Origin: Candidatus Brevefilum sp.
GTDB taxonomy: Bacteria; Chloroflexota; Anaerolineae; Anaerolineales; Anaerolineaceae
Assembly: GCA_019428905.1 (NCBI GenBank)
Contig: JAHYJN010000005.1
Location: 1 to 64,000 of the forward strand
Reading direction: 5' to 3'
Length of the DNA: 64,000 nucleotides
The notes below the pieces were generated by a model. That model saw only the letters and a list, made by a program, of their open reading frames with translations, was not told the DNA's origin and did not search any database. Both the position numbers and the translations under genes were made by a program. Below are positions 48,173-57,387 of the stretch, piece by piece; the stretch's first letter is position 1; each line of letters opens with the position of its first letter.

Positions 48173-49723
48173 CTATTCCACCCACAGCATTTCAACCGCG
48201 TTTCCTAGGGGCAGGCCTTCGGTGATGGTTTTGGGCTTTAAGCCAGGAAAGATAAATTGCATTAATGCCCCTTCGGACTGGATAAAAAAGGCTTGTGAAT
48301 CGGGTTGCCAGAAGACGTTCTCAACAGGCCCAGGGACCAGTGTTTGCAGTGGGAAATTGCTGTTGGATTGGTATAAACGCGCCCCAGCCGCAGAATTTTC
48401 CCCATCCCCCCAGGTTATCAACCAAGTTCCATTGGGTGATGGGCGAGCATTTCCCTGCCCCGGCAACTGCAGGCTGTCCCCGTTGGGGGTGAACAATAAG
48501 ACGCCCTGAGAGCCTGCTGCAACAAACGTCCCGGTTGGATCCCACCGCAGGCGATCCCAACTTCCCCCTTGCTGTAAGAGATACTCGCTGCTTTCTGGGC
48601 GTAAGCGGTAAATGCCGCCGGACAGCCCTAAGGAGATGGCGCTTTCGTAACTCAACGAGAAGGCGATTGTGCTGGTTTCTGGATCAAAGGCGACCCCTCG
48701 GAAAGCGCCTTCAATGATCATACTTTCTTTTAGGTCATCCGTACCCACTGTGCGTAACGAGCGGGGGCCATCCCTGGTCATTGAATAACTGATGAAGATA
48801 TTTTCATTCAGCCAGCCCACAAACACTTCCTCGAGACTGGCTGAGAGCGGCTGGTAGACGATATCCACGTTAATTAAGCTCGGGATGAGCAGACCCGTCA
48901 CAAAGGTCGCACGCCAATCGTTCTCGCCAGGGCGGTCGATTTCAAGCTCTTGAGAGATCAACCAGTTACCCCCAGGTGCCCACAAGGGAGATGTGTTTTG
49001 GGAGAGAAAACGGTTGGCGCGATCAATTCGGTCATTAAGCGTATCTAATACAAACAGATCGCTGTTGTCATTATTTAGTGCAGCATTGAAGGCTAAGAAG
49101 CGCCCATCTGGTGACCAGGCCAGCCCATCCGGCCGTGTGACGATTTCCAGGGCGTCAGCGGCGCGTGTGCCTTCCTGGTTGACAACCTGGCGCTGGAGGG
49201 GCAGCGAAAGCAAGGGGGTGATTGTTGTGACTCCGAAGGTGGTCAGATCGACCTGGTAAAGTGCCAGCTCTTCGGCATTGATTACGGAGCCCGCCCGGAT
49301 GGCCAAAACGCTTCCATCAGGGGAGCGGCCGCGGAGCAGGTCTCCGGTCAGGATTGGTTCTGGCAGGCTGATTTCAGAGGTAGTTTCGGCATAAATATCG
49401 TAGGCGTGCAAGTCATTTCCACCCGGTGCCGGGAACACCAGCCAGGGTCCCTCAGCGTCCATGGCGGGCGTTGGCGTTGGCGTGGGGGTCGATGTGGGAT
49501 CTGGCAGGACCGTAGGGACGGATGGGGTGAAGATGTAATCAGGTCCGCTGATCGCAGATTGGGTTAAGGCAATGGCCGTCCCCCAGGCCTCCGCGGTAGG
49601 CGTGCCTGACCATGATGCCGGCCGGGGAGAGGTGAACTGGCAAGCCATTCCTGCTGCCAGAATGAGAACCATGGCCCAGGCCAAACGCAGCCTCACCTGC
49701 TTCATCTTAGGCTTTGGCATCAA
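48173..49723 (-). CDS. Secreted/lipoprotein-like beta-propeller (TolB/WD40-like) protein
   Basis: N-terminal hydrophobic segment, PTSTPTPTPTP linker, repeated WSPDGRFLAF-type motifs. Confidence 0.7.
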   Translation of the reverse strand: MMPKPKMKQVRLRLAWAMVLILAAGMACQFTSPRPASWSGTPTAEAWGTAIALTQSAISGPDYIFTPSVPTVLPDPTSTPTPTPTPAMDAEGPWLVFPAPGGNDLHAYDIYAETTSEISLPEPILTGDLLRGRSPDGSVLAIRAGSVINAEELALYQVDLTTFGVTTITPLLSLPLQRQVVNQEGTRAADALEIVTRPDGLAWSPDGRFLAFNAALNNDNSDLFVLDTLNDRIDRANRFLSQNTSPLWAPGGNWLISQELEIDRPGENDWRATFVTGLLIPSLINVDIVYQPLSASLEEVFVGWLNENIFISYSMTRDGPRSLRTVGTDDLKESMIIEGAFRGVAFDPETSTIAFSLSYESAISLGLSGGIYRLRPESSEYLLQQGGSWDRLRWDPTGTFVAAGSQGVLLFTPNGDSLQLPGQGNARPSPNGTWLITWGDGENSAAGARLYQSNSNFPLQTLVPGPVENVFWQPDSQAFFIQSEGALMQFIFPGLKPKTITEGLPLGNAVEMLWVE

Positions 49724-51921
49724 TCCCCCAAAATCTCCAGGCTGGACATGGAAGCCACCAGGGCTTTGAGCCCCAAACCCTCAAAATACACTTCAACGGT
49801 CTCATCGCCATATTCTAACCGGCTGTTGCGCACTATGCCTTCACCATACACCGGGTGTTGAACATGCATCTCCGGGTGGAACCGCTGGGTGCGGCTCTCC
49901 GTCTTGTTTGTGACCGTCCGCTTGGGTGTGGGCGTATATTGGCGGTCCCACTGGTACTGGTTGACATCATATTCGTTGCGCTTATTTGCAAACCGACTGA
50001 AATTCCCCTTAGTTAGGGCATCGGGGATGTCGGATAAAAATCGCGAGGGCTGCATGTATTCATAGCTGCCATACGGGCTGCGCCGTCGCTGCGCCCTGAC
50101 CAGGAACAGACGATCCTGGGCACGGGTTAACCCCACATAAAACAGCCGACGCTCCTCAGCCAACGCTTCCGGGTCATCCCGCGAGCGTGAGTGGGGTAAG
50201 AAAAATTCATCCAGGCCAACGATGAAGACTTGCGAAAATTCCAAGCCCTTGGCGGCATGCAGGGTCAGCAAGGTGGGTGCATCAATTGTGTCAGGGAGGG
50301 TGTCCTGGTCTGCCACCAACGCCATTGCTTCTAAGAACTCGCCCAATCCCTGTTCTTCATATTCGAGCAGCACACTCCGTAATTCGAGGACGTTCCCCCA
50401 GCGATCTTGCAGTTCGTCACTATCGGCTTTGATGTAGCCTTCGTACCCTGTGTCCAGCAGGACCTGGTCAAACAGCGCTGTGAGTGGGATTTGATCGAGA
50501 TTAGCCTGCCACCCTGCCAGCAGCTGGCTGAATGGGCGTAAACGGATGGCGGCGCTTCCCAAATAGGTGTCATCGACTGAGTTGCCATCGGTATTCAAAA
50601 ACAGCAGGGTCTCACCACTGCTGAGGCCTGCTTGCCGGGCGAAAGTTCGTAGTTTTTCGAGAGAGACCTGCCCGATGCCGCGCGGTGGAAGGTTGATCAC
50701 CCGGTTGAGGCTGACCTCATCCTTGGGGTTGTAAATCAGCCGTAAAAAGGCGATCATATCTTTGACCTCACGCCGGCCGTAAAAGCGCTGGGCGCCTACC
50801 AGGCGGTAGCTCATGTTTGCCCGGCGGAAGGCTTCTTCCAACTGCCGAGATTGGGCATTGGTGCGGTACATGATCGCAAAATCCGATTCCTTCGCTTTCC
50901 CCGCTGCAACCTGGCGGGCAATGGTTTCGACCACGTAGGCGGCTTCATCGTGGTCATCCGGCGCCTCATAGATGGTGACTGATTCGCCTGCCCCACGGTC
51001 GGTGAACAAGGCCTTCTCCGTCCGGTGCGGGTTCTGATTGATCACGGCAACGGCTGTATCAAGGATGGTTTGGGTTGAGCGATAGTTCTGTGTCAGCAAG
51101 ATTTTTTCGCCGGCAGGATAATCCTTCGTAAAGCGCTGGACATTGCGATAATCCGCCCCGCGCCAGCGGTAGATGGATTGGTCTTCATCTCCGACAACAA
51201 AGATGTTGTTGTGAAGTGAAGCCAGGTGATGGATCAGCTGGTATTGGGCCAGGTTGGTGTCCTGGAATTCATCCACCAGGATGTGTTGAAATCGTTGGGC
51301 ATACTTTCGGCGCAGATCCGGTTGGGTTTCAAGCAGGTTCGCTGTGTAGAGCAGCATGTCATCAAAATCCATGGCATTGCTGGCGACCAGGTAAGCCTGG
51401 TAGGCGTGGTAAAGGCCTTTGATGGTTTCGTCACGGTAACTGACCAGGGGGTATTCAGCGGGTCCGAGCAGATCATTTTTTGCATTGCTGATGCGTGATA
51501 GTACCTGGTTCGGTCGGTAATCGCTCTCGTTAAGCCTTCTTTCTTTGATCACAAGCTTGATCAGCGCCAGCTGGTCATCAGCATCGTAAATGACGAAATT
51601 GGCGTCGACAGGCAAGTGCGCTGCTTCCCGGCGCAAGATGCGCCCACAGATGGCATGAAAGGTGCCCAGCCAGAGCCCGTTGGTCTTTTCCCCTAACAGG
51701 CTTTCCACGCGGTGACCCATCTCACGAGCGGCTTTATTGGTGAAGGTGACGGCCATGATCTGGTAGGCTGGGACTTCTAATGCAGCAATTAGGTAGGCGA
51801 TGCGATAGGTAAGGACACGGGTTTTCCCCGACCCGGGGCCGGCCAACACCAGTATGGGTCCGGGTGGTGCGGCTACGGCCTGTTGCTGCTGGGGGTTAAG
51901 TTGGTTGAGCAGGTCTGACAT
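49720..51921 (-). CDS. UvrD/PcrA-type ATP-dependent DNA helicase
   Basis: LNPQQQQAVAAPPGPILVLAGPGSGKTRVLTYRIAYLI; VGDEDQSIYRWRGADYRN; LLTLHAAKGLEF. Confidence 0.95.
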   Translation of the reverse strand: MSDLLNQLNPQQQQAVAAPPGPILVLAGPGSGKTRVLTYRIAYLIAALEVPAYQIMAVTFTNKAAREMGHRVESLLGEKTNGLWLGTFHAICGRILRREAAHLPVDANFVIYDADDQLALIKLVIKERRLNESDYRPNQVLSRISNAKNDLLGPAEYPLVSYRDETIKGLYHAYQAYLVASNAMDFDDMLLYTANLLETQPDLRRKYAQRFQHILVDEFQDTNLAQYQLIHHLASLHNNIFVVGDEDQSIYRWRGADYRNVQRFTKDYPAGEKILLTQNYRSTQTILDTAVAVINQNPHRTEKALFTDRGAGESVTIYEAPDDHDEAAYVVETIARQVAAGKAKESDFAIMYRTNAQSRQLEEAFRRANMSYRLVGAQRFYGRREVKDMIAFLRLIYNPKDEVSLNRVINLPPRGIGQVSLEKLRTFARQAGLSSGETLLFLNTDGNSVDDTYLGSAAIRLRPFSQLLAGWQANLDQIPLTALFDQVLLDTGYEGYIKADSDELQDRWGNVLELRSVLLEYEEQGLGEFLEAMALVADQDTLPDTIDAPTLLTLHAAKGLEFSQVFIVGLDEFFLPHSRSRDDPEALAEERRLFYVGLTRAQDRLFLVRAQRRRSPYGSYEYMQPSRFLSDIPDALTKGNFSRFANKRNEYDVNQYQWDRQYTPTPKRTVTNKTESRTQRFHPEMHVQHPVYGEGIVRNSRLEYGDETVEVYFEGLGLKALVASMSSLEILGD

Positions 51922-52040
51922 GATAAAATCGATTCTACCTTTGCCGTTTCACAGGGTCAACGAACCGGGTTAACAGGTAAGATGGATCATGGTCTCTGAA
52001 ATTTATTGTTTTTATGATACCCCAATAGATAAATAATACA

Positions 52041-53114
52041 TTAAATATTAAAGCGGATGGTGATCACATCCCCATCCTGTACCAGGTATTTTTTCCCTTC
52101 CAGACGCAGTTTTCCGTGCTGCCGGGCTTCAGCAAAGCCGCCTAACGCTGTTAATTCTTCATAGCTGACGACTTCTGCACGGATAAAGCCCCGCTCCATA
52201 TCTGAGTGGATGTGTCCAGCGGCATCCAGGGCGGTCGCACCGCGTTTGACCGTCCAGGCATGGACTTCTTTCTCTGCTGCGGTGAAAAACGAAATCAGGT
52301 TCAGCAACTCATAGGATAAGCGGATGAAGCGGTTCAGGCTGGGCTCTTCAATCCCATATTCTGAGCGGAACATAACAGCCTCTTCCGCAGGCAATTGGGC
52401 GATATCCATCTCCAACTTGGCTGGTATGTAAATCAGGTGAGTCTTTGCAAAAGGAACTTCGATATCCAAGGGGGGTTGGTCTTCAGATTGGTTAATGACG
52501 ATCAATTGTGGTTTCCGACTGAGCAGCCCATAGCTGGAGAGCATTTTCGCTTCTTCCTCTGAAAAGCTCACATGGCGCAGGGGAATTTCCCGTTCCAGGC
52601 TATCAGCCAGTTTCATAAACAGATCATTCTCCCGGGCCACCTGGGCTTTATCTCGACCATGGCCACCCCGTTGGCGTTCTTCTTCGAGCCGGTTCAATTT
52701 ACGTTCAACTAGGATCAGGTCGTTAAGGATCAGTTCGGCTTCCATGGTAGCGAGGTCACGCTTTGGGTCGATGGACCCGGTACTATGGGGGACAAGCGGG
52801 TTCTCAAAATGGCGGATGACATGGATGAACCCATCCATCTTTGAGAGGGTGTTGAGTAATGGCCCAGAAATCCCACTCTGGGAAGTTTCGCCATCCAAGC
52901 CGGCGATGTCATTGTAGGTCACTTTGGCGTAGACCACCTTTGGAGGTTTAAATAAACCCCGTAACGCCTCTACCCGCTCATCCGGTACGTCAACCACGGC
53001 CGTGTGAACCGACAGCGCCTTGCCGCTGATCCCGGTGGGTGCATCACCCTGGGTAAGGGCGTTGAATAAGGTGGTTTTTCCTGATTGAGGCAACCCGATG
53101 ATGCCTAGTTCCAT
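52041..53114 (-). CDS. ychF: YchF-type GTP/ATP-binding protein with TGS domain
   Basis: MELGIIGLPQSGKTTLFNALTQ, GLLSRKPQLIVINQSED, C-terminal YLVQDGDVITIRFNI. Confidence 0.93.
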   Translation of the reverse strand: MELGIIGLPQSGKTTLFNALTQGDAPTGISGKALSVHTAVVDVPDERVEALRGLFKPPKVVYAKVTYNDIAGLDGETSQSGISGPLLNTLSKMDGFIHVIRHFENPLVPHSTGSIDPKRDLATMEAELILNDLILVERKLNRLEEERQRGGHGRDKAQVARENDLFMKLADSLEREIPLRHVSFSEEEAKMLSSYGLLSRKPQLIVINQSEDQPPLDIEVPFAKTHLIYIPAKLEMDIAQLPAEEAVMFRSEYGIEEPSLNRFIRLSYELLNLISFFTAAEKEVHAWTVKRGATALDAAGHIHSDMERGFIRAEVVSYEELTALGGFAEARQHGKLRLEGKKYLVQDGDVITIRFNI

Positions 53115-53293
53115 ATTGTGCTCCAGATAAATTCGCCCTGTTCGTCTGACAGACAGGGCGGTTGGTTTTGTTGTTATGATACCAAACCTTGTGGTTGAGA
53201 TCGCTTCGAGGTGATCAAATGATTAATCTCGCCAGTAGTTGTGGTACAAGGCTCTAATCATACTTCAACTCATTTCGATTACCAATGTTAAAT

Positions 53294-53397
53294 AGTAACT
53301 ACTCAGCATGTGAGTAAATTGGGGGGTGTGGTGTGGCGGCTTCGCCGCCACACCACACCCCCCACCCTTCAGCAGCAGGTTTACCTGAGAAGTTATG
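53294..53397 (+). repeat. Palindromic dispersed element, full-length reference copy
   Basis: Central perfect hairpin GGGGGGTGTGGTGTGGCGGC TTC GCCGCCACACCACACCCCCC (53321-53363); flanks AACTACTCAGCATGTGAG / CCCTTCAGCAGCAGGTTTACCTGAGAAGTT. Confidence 0.9.
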
Positions 53398-53486
53398 TTA
53401 TACATTGAATTCGATGTATGATTGAACAGCGGTTTTCATCTGCACCTTGACCTGTACAGCGTGATTGGATAAAATAAAGTCCTCCA

Positions 53487-53568
53487 GCCGAAGTGGCGGA
53501 ATTGGCAGACGCGCACGACTCAAACTCGTGTGCCTTCGGGCATGTGGGTTCGATTCCCACCTTCGGCA
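53487..53568 (+). tRNA. tRNA-Leu (anticodon CAA)
   Basis: GCCGAAGTGGCGGAATTGGCAGACGCG...CACGACTCAAACTCGTG...variable arm...GGGTTCGATTCCCACCTTCGGCA. Confidence 0.95.
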
Positions 53569-53582
53569 CCTGGAGCATCATT

Positions 53583-53613
53583 AAAAGCCCATCTTTAAAC
53601 CAGGTGGGCTTTT
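53583..53613 (+). terminator. Probable terminator after tRNA-Leu
   Basis: AAAAGCCCATC TTTAAACCA GGTGGGCTTTT. Confidence 0.65.
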
Positions 53614-53685
53614 AGCGTAAATGAACCAGTTGGATGATCTTTTCTGCTCAAACACAGTCAAAATCAAGGTATGATTGAATAGACA

Positions 53686-56600
53686 ATGAAAACATCCTGT
53701 CTTGAGATCCGTCTATTGGGGCCGGTTGAGATTTTATTCAATCGTGAACCTCTCAAGATTCCCCGCCGGGTTGAGCGGGGCATCCTTTATTACCTGGCTG
53801 TTATGAACCAGCCGGTCAGCCGGGAAAAGCTGATTGACTTCCTCTGGCCGCAAGCAGAGCAGATGGATCCGCGCGGGACGTTGCGCACAGCGCTTTCCCG
53901 CTTACGTCGAGCACTGCCTGATCCATCCCTGCTGGTTGCTGAACTTGACCAGGTTACATTAGATTTTTCTCGCTGCAGTGTTGACCTGACCCAATTCGAG
54001 GAATCCTATCAAAGCTTACAGGGGATACTTTCCGCTTTACCTCAAAATCAAACGATGCCTGTTCAAATTGTCAACCAAATTACTGAGAGCCTTGCTTTAT
54101 GGCATGGGGATCGGATCATCCAGGGGGATGACCTGAGCGATTACCCCGAATTGGATGCGTGGTGCCAAACTTTGAACAATGATTTGGGTTTGCACCGGGT
54201 GTTTTTACTCAAGCGCTTAGCAGAACACTACCAAGCTTCGGGGAAGCTTGAAATGGCGATGGATCTATTCATTCAATTGGGACGCCTGAATCACCTGGAT
54301 ATCCCTTCGCACCTGGCTGTCATTGATATGTTGATGAAATTGGGACGCCACCAGGAATCGCTGGAATTTTGTGACGCCCTGGAAGTTTACTTTGAACGCG
54401 AGCTGAATGCCCCCTTGCCTGATGAAATTATGCAACGCTGTCAACACGCCCAGATGCTGCTCTACACGACTGGGCGAAAGAGCGGTTTGGGATGGCCTGT
54501 ATCCACTTCGATCCAACTGCCCCTGGTTGGACGCAGCACTGAATTATCACAGCTCAGGGATGCTTTTTATCGCGGCGGATTGGTCTTGCTGACAGGGGAA
54601 ATGGGCGCTGGCAAAACTCGCTTGGTGCAGGAATTGTATGAAATCCTCTCGCCAAAACCCATGCTGATCATTGCCCCCGCAAGGGAAAGCGAAAACACTT
54701 TGCCCTTCGCGCCAATTATCCATGGATTGCGCCGTCATGTACCAGAGGAGGTTTTAATAGCAGTCGACACGGTTTGGGCAAACCAGTTAACGCTGTTGTT
54801 GCCTGAACTGACCAAGATTCGTGAAGATTGTGACCCATCAAAGGTAAATCCAATTCCAGCTTCTCGGCAGCACCTTTTTGATGCACTGCATCACTTGCTG
54901 TTAAGTGTTGCCGGCACATATGGACGCATCTTCTTTTTGTTGGATGATGCTCATTGGGCAGACCAGCAGACCTTGCAGGCTTTGTCTTATCTAATAACAC
55001 AAGGGTACTTTGATGAACACGGGGTACTGATCATGACCGTTCACTCCGAGTATCCCAACCAAGGGATTGACGAAATAGTTGATCAATTTCATCTTTCCTA
55101 CCCAATCCAGATGATCCATTTGCCCGGGCTAAACCCGGACGAGGTGAGAAGTCTGATTCAGCAAGTGTTGAGTCAGACCCTATCACCAGCATTTTATGAA
55201 CAGCTGTATCGTGAAACAAATGGCAATCCCTTGATGGTGTTGGAAACCATCCGCCATGTGTTGGAGATGTCAACCAATATCGAAGACCTGCAAAGCATGG
55301 ATCGTTTTCCATTACCTGGGAGCATCCAGGCGCTGATTCGAAATCGCCTCAACCGCCTAGGCAAGGATGCGCGGTATATTCTCACCTGTGCTGCATTGAT
55401 CGGGAATGACATTTCTGTAAATTTATTGCAGAGGGTTTCAGATTTCCGTCAGCATACGTTTCTGCGCGCGCTCGATTCATTGGTTCAAGAAGGTTTTCTC
55501 CAGGCGAACACCATCCAACAGACGAACCAAGAGCATTTATCTTTCATGCACGAAAAGATGCGAGAAGTTGTGATCTTGGAAGCGCCTGCCACCCATCGGC
55601 AAATTATTCACCAACGGGTTGCCAGGTTATTAAGCCATGAACCCCATGCTTCTGATCAAGCGGCGGTGATTGCTGAGCATTATCAATCAGGTGGTGATCT
55701 TCCCAACGGCTTTACCTGGCTGCTTAACGCTGCTGGGCATGCCTGGTCGCTAGGCGCCAGGGAGGATGTAAATCGATCCTTTCAGCAAGCGGAGAGAATG
55801 GTAAACCATTCACCTGAAGGACTTTTCTCACTCAACGACATCTTACAACTTTATCACCAATGGAGTGATTTTGCTTACCAATCGAACCAGGTTGATTTAC
55901 TGGAAGCATTGGGGGTGAAACTTCAGCAACTGGCCAAACAGGAACCGGGTGACCCGTTGATGGGTTTATCGAGGATGGCACTTGCGAATGCCTGTTTCTT
56001 ACGTGAAGATTACGATACGGGCACGGTATTGATCGACGAATCGGTTGAGAATCTTAAAGGGAACCGCCATCCTGAGTTGTTGATCAAAGCGCTTTACTAT
56101 CAGGCATCTTTTCGCTGGTGGACGCTTGATTTCGAAGGCGTTTTCACCGCAGCCGATCAGATCTCGAAAATCCTCGACAATCCTGGTTTTGATATCTCGA
56201 ATAGAATTTCGTTCGAATTTGCGGTTAAGTTTCTCTTGGCTGATACCTATTATGCTCAAGGGGAGGCAATCCGTGCCTTGGAGATTGCCGAAGATGCCTA
56301 CCGCACTTACTTCGACCAACTTGGCACTTTTGACCGACTGCGCGCTTACCATATGTTGACCTACTGCTTTTATATTGCTGGGCAGGTCGAAAAGTGCGTA
56401 CATTTTGCATGGGAAGCATTGAAGATTGCTCAATCCCTCGATAATTCGGTGGTTGAAACACTTTCATTAATTAACCTATGCAAAGCTGAAATTGAGCAGG
56501 GTCAAATCGATTCTGCCTTTCAGCATGCCGCTCGGGTATTGGAGTTGGCTGAAACCAACAACAAGATCCAGAATATTGTGGCAGCCAACACAATCATTGG

Positions 56601-57234
56601 TACAATTTACGATATTCTGCATAATTACACTCAGGCTGAACAGTATTTTCGTATCGCCCAGATTCGCCAGGGATACTCCTTCTTGTCTTATTCTGGGCAG
56701 GAGAACAACCTTCACTTAGGGCGGTTGCTAACCCGGAATGGGCAACTTGCGGAAGCTAAGGAAATTATCCGGTCAACCCTCGAAGTGACCGGCCAAAAAG
56801 GGATGCACCTGCTGTACACACAGGCATTGTTAGCGGACGGATTGATCGATATCAATGAGCAAAACGACGCTGATGCTGAACAAAAGTTCGCGCTGGCGAT
56901 AAAAATTGCACAGGAAAAAGGCCTGGCTCAAGAAGTCACTTGGGGGAAATTCCGCATGGCCTTGTTAGCGTTTTCACGCCAGCGGTATGCGGAGGCAGAG
57001 ACCTTTGTGTTTGAGGTCATTAATGACGCAATTGCGCTTAAAATGACCTTGTTAACCAAATACGCCCTCGAATTAGCTGACCGATTGGCAAACTTTATCA
57101 CCCTCCAAGTTGGATCGGATGAATTAGGTTCGATTAAACAATCCCTGGTTGCACAACTGATGTCTTATAACCAAACTGAACCCCTGAGGCGGGAATTCTT
57201 CAGCCGCCAGCATCTATGGCGGGAAAAAGCTTAG
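53686..57234 (+). CDS. BTAD/SARP-like transcriptional activator with AAA ATPase and TPR region
   Basis: 1182 aa; N-terminal wHTH (IRLLGPVEILFNREPLKIPRRVERGILYYLAV...FLWP), LLTGEMGAGKTRLVQELYEIL (Walker A), FFLLDDAHWADQQTLQAL, C-terminal helical repeats. Confidence 0.88.
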   Translation: MKTSCLEIRLLGPVEILFNREPLKIPRRVERGILYYLAVMNQPVSREKLIDFLWPQAEQMDPRGTLRTALSRLRRALPDPSLLVAELDQVTLDFSRCSVDLTQFEESYQSLQGILSALPQNQTMPVQIVNQITESLALWHGDRIIQGDDLSDYPELDAWCQTLNNDLGLHRVFLLKRLAEHYQASGKLEMAMDLFIQLGRLNHLDIPSHLAVIDMLMKLGRHQESLEFCDALEVYFERELNAPLPDEIMQRCQHAQMLLYTTGRKSGLGWPVSTSIQLPLVGRSTELSQLRDAFYRGGLVLLTGEMGAGKTRLVQELYEILSPKPMLIIAPARESENTLPFAPIIHGLRRHVPEEVLIAVDTVWANQLTLLLPELTKIREDCDPSKVNPIPASRQHLFDALHHLLLSVAGTYGRIFFLLDDAHWADQQTLQALSYLITQGYFDEHGVLIMTVHSEYPNQGIDEIVDQFHLSYPIQMIHLPGLNPDEVRSLIQQVLSQTLSPAFYEQLYRETNGNPLMVLETIRHVLEMSTNIEDLQSMDRFPLPGSIQALIRNRLNRLGKDARYILTCAALIGNDISVNLLQRVSDFRQHTFLRALDSLVQEGFLQANTIQQTNQEHLSFMHEKMREVVILEAPATHRQIIHQRVARLLSHEPHASDQAAVIAEHYQSGGDLPNGFTWLLNAAGHAWSLGAREDVNRSFQQAERMVNHSPEGLFSLNDILQLYHQWSDFAYQSNQVDLLEALGVKLQQLAKQEPGDPLMGLSRMALANACFLREDYDTGTVLIDESVENLKGNRHPELLIKALYYQASFRWWTLDFEGVFTAADQISKILDNPGFDISNRISFEFAVKFLLADTYYAQGEAIRALEIAEDAYRTYFDQLGTFDRLRAYHMLTYCFYIAGQVEKCVHFAWEALKIAQSLDNSVVETLSLINLCKAEIEQGQIDSAFQHAARVLELAETNNKIQNIVAANTIIGTIYDILHNYTQAEQYFRIAQIRQGYSFLSYSGQENNLHLGRLLTRNGQLAEAKEIIRSTLEVTGQKGMHLLYTQALLADGLIDINEQNDADAEQKFALAIKIAQEKGLAQEVTWGKFRMALLAFSRQRYAEAETFVFEVINDAIALKMTLLTKYALELADRLANFITLQVGSDELGSIKQSLVAQLMSYNQTEPLRREFFSRQHLWREKA

Positions 57235-57339
57235 ATTCCTTAAAAGCGTGGACACGTTTTGGTAACGGTATTGTGGTATGTTTATCCCTGAGATACTTAG
57301 AGCGAGATCGGGCACGTGTTCAAGGGGTTCACGTGCAAG

Positions 57340-57383
57340 AGAACCGGCAATGCACAGGGTGAAGAATGCGCACTGTCGGTTCT
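57340..57383. terminator. Imperfect hairpin between convergent genes (possible bidirectional terminator)
   Basis: AGAACCGGCAATGCACA ... TGCGCACTGTCGGTTCT followed by TTTCTT. Confidence 0.45.
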
Positions 57384-57387
57384 TTTC

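Noticed and set aside
53393-53581. 62-aa minus-strand ORF (VPKVGIEPTCPKAHEFESCASANSATSA)
   Set aside because: It is the antisense translation of tRNA-Leu at 53487-53568, a common false ORF
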